DNA from: Ascarosepion bandense
Lineage: Eukaryota; Mollusca; Cephalopoda; Sepiida; Sepiidae
Length of the DNA stretch: 64,000 nt
Direction: 5' to 3'
NCBI GenBank assembly: GCA_037127315.1
Contig: JBBBDQ010001156.1
Coordinates: 2,238,501 to 2,302,500, forward strand
Part shown: one piece after another, positions 63,171 through 64,000 of the stretch
How positions within the stretch are numbered: position 1 is the first letter of the stretch
Layout: the number at the start of each line of letters is the position of its first letter
Notes under the pieces: generated by a model
The model's database searches: none
The model's input: only the letters and a program-made list of their open reading frames with translations
What the model was told of the DNA's origin: nothing
Program-made: the position numbers and the translations under genes

Positions 63171-64000
63171 TCCCTTTCTTTCTCTCTTCCTTCTTTATCC
63201 ATCTCTCTCTCTCACTCTCTCTCTCTCGCTCTGTCTTATTTATGCTTTTTTTTAATTTTCTTTTTTTCTTTACTCTTATCACTTATTCCCTATCGTTTTT
63301 ACTTTCCTTATATGTAGATTTATTTTATGTTCTTTTTTCATTGTTTATTTTTCATGTATTTTCATTTATCTTAAATTCGTTTATTTGATTCTTTTTTCTT
63401 TTTTGTTTTCTTAAATTTTTATGAAGTCTCTTAGTCTAATCCCCAATTTTTATATAATTGTCTAGTATTTTTGTTATTCTTTATTGTTCTTTGATTATTT
63501 TTCTCTGATTCTCTAAGTTTTAATTCATTTTTCCCTCTCTTTTCTTTCCTATTTTTTCCTTCTTTCTCTTTGATTCTCTCGGCGTTAGTGTTTTACTTAA
63601 TTGAATATATTGCAACAAGTTAAACTTAAACCAGACCCTTTCATTTCTCTCTCTCTCTCTCTCTCTCTCTTTTTCTCTCTGTCTTTCTCTGTTCTATTTT
63701 ACATTATTTATTCTTTCTAACATTTTACGTCCCTTTTTTTTCTCTACACTTTTTATTTTTTTCCAATTTTTTTTCTTTTTCCTCTTTTTTTTTCCTTTTT
63801 ATCTTTTTCCTTTATTCTTTTCCTACCGAGGTTCTTTTTCTGTTCCTTTTATTTTTACTTCCCTTATATATTCTGTCATTTTCCGATTTTTCTCTGTCGT
63901 TCTCTTATCTTCTTTTACTTACAGTTTTTTGGCTTTCTTTTTCTTTTCTTCTCATTTTGTCTTTCTTTCTTTTTTATTTCATCTCTTTTTTCTTCTTTTT
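63171..64000. repeat. pyrimidine-rich tract with imperfect duplication
   Basis: Dominated by T and C with (CT)n at 63203-63230 and 63650-63672. The block GACTCTTTCAACGTTAGTGA ... CATATTGCAACATTACTTAA ... CCAGTCCCTTTCTTTCTCTC (63112-63185) recurs as GATTCTCTCGGCGTTAGTGT ... ATATTGCAACAAGTTAAACT ... CCAGACCCTTTCATTTCTCT (63571-63645), so a unit of about 460 bases is duplicated in tandem; the array may continue beyond the window. Confidence 0.7.

Overview
The window is repeat-dense, AT-rich animal genomic DNA, most consistent with a cephalopod (octopus-like) intergenic or intronic region. Reasons: many eukaryotic non-LTR retrotransposon fragments of at least six kinds; tRNA- and 5S-rRNA-derived SINEs; Helitron-like, mariner and hAT-like remains; long (TA)n, (TG)n, (GATA)n and (TTC)n tracts; no operons, ribosome binding sites or dense open frames. 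The cephalopod assignment is inference from the overall look of the repeats, not from a database match. I see no intact host protein gene, no functional tRNA or rRNA gene and no CRISPR array. Working names (LINE-A, SINE2 and so on) are mine.

Layout. 0.4-12.6 kb: LINE-A pieces around one near-full-length but broken LINE-A (3.02-6.59 kb: leader, AP endonuclease, reverse transcriptase, C-terminal domain, 3' UTR, (TA)n tail); a Penelope-like RT scrap with an inverted partial copy of itself; tRNA-type SINE1 copies; an old LINE-B copy. 12.6-22 kb: short LINE-A derivative, Helitron-like copy, a 62-bp tandem array, a perfect 34-bp-arm hairpin, a head-to-head P-repeat pair, a hAT-like element, LINE-B with (TTC)n tail. 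22-34.5 kb: a mosaic of SINE2 (5S-tRNA type), LINE-B, Helitron-like copies, a long-TIR element, and three LINE-A-derived non-autonomous elements in which the LINE 5' leader is repeated 2, 3 or 6 times in tandem. 34.5-46 kb: LINE-B, a foldback repeat duplicated about 0.9 kb apart with a second kind of 5S-derived SINE inserted in one copy only, another Helitron-like copy, and a LINE-A 5' half fused directly to a 5S-tRNA SINE. 46-53 kb: mostly unassigned DNA with a perfect hairpin, a 645-bp foldback element and large microsatellite blocks. 53-64 kb: three further LINE types, a ~113-bp satellite, a dead mariner transposase, more P-repeats and a pyrimidine-rich end.

Functional links. LINE-A would supply reverse transcriptase for elements sharing its 3' end; the short LINE-A derivatives keep exactly that 3' end plus its leader. 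Every protein-coding mobile element here has stops or frameshifts, so the window records past activity. The points most worth following are the leader-monomer arrays, the LINE-A/5S-tRNA chimera, the two separate 5S-derived SINE families and the recurrent palindromes, some with arms unique to the locus.
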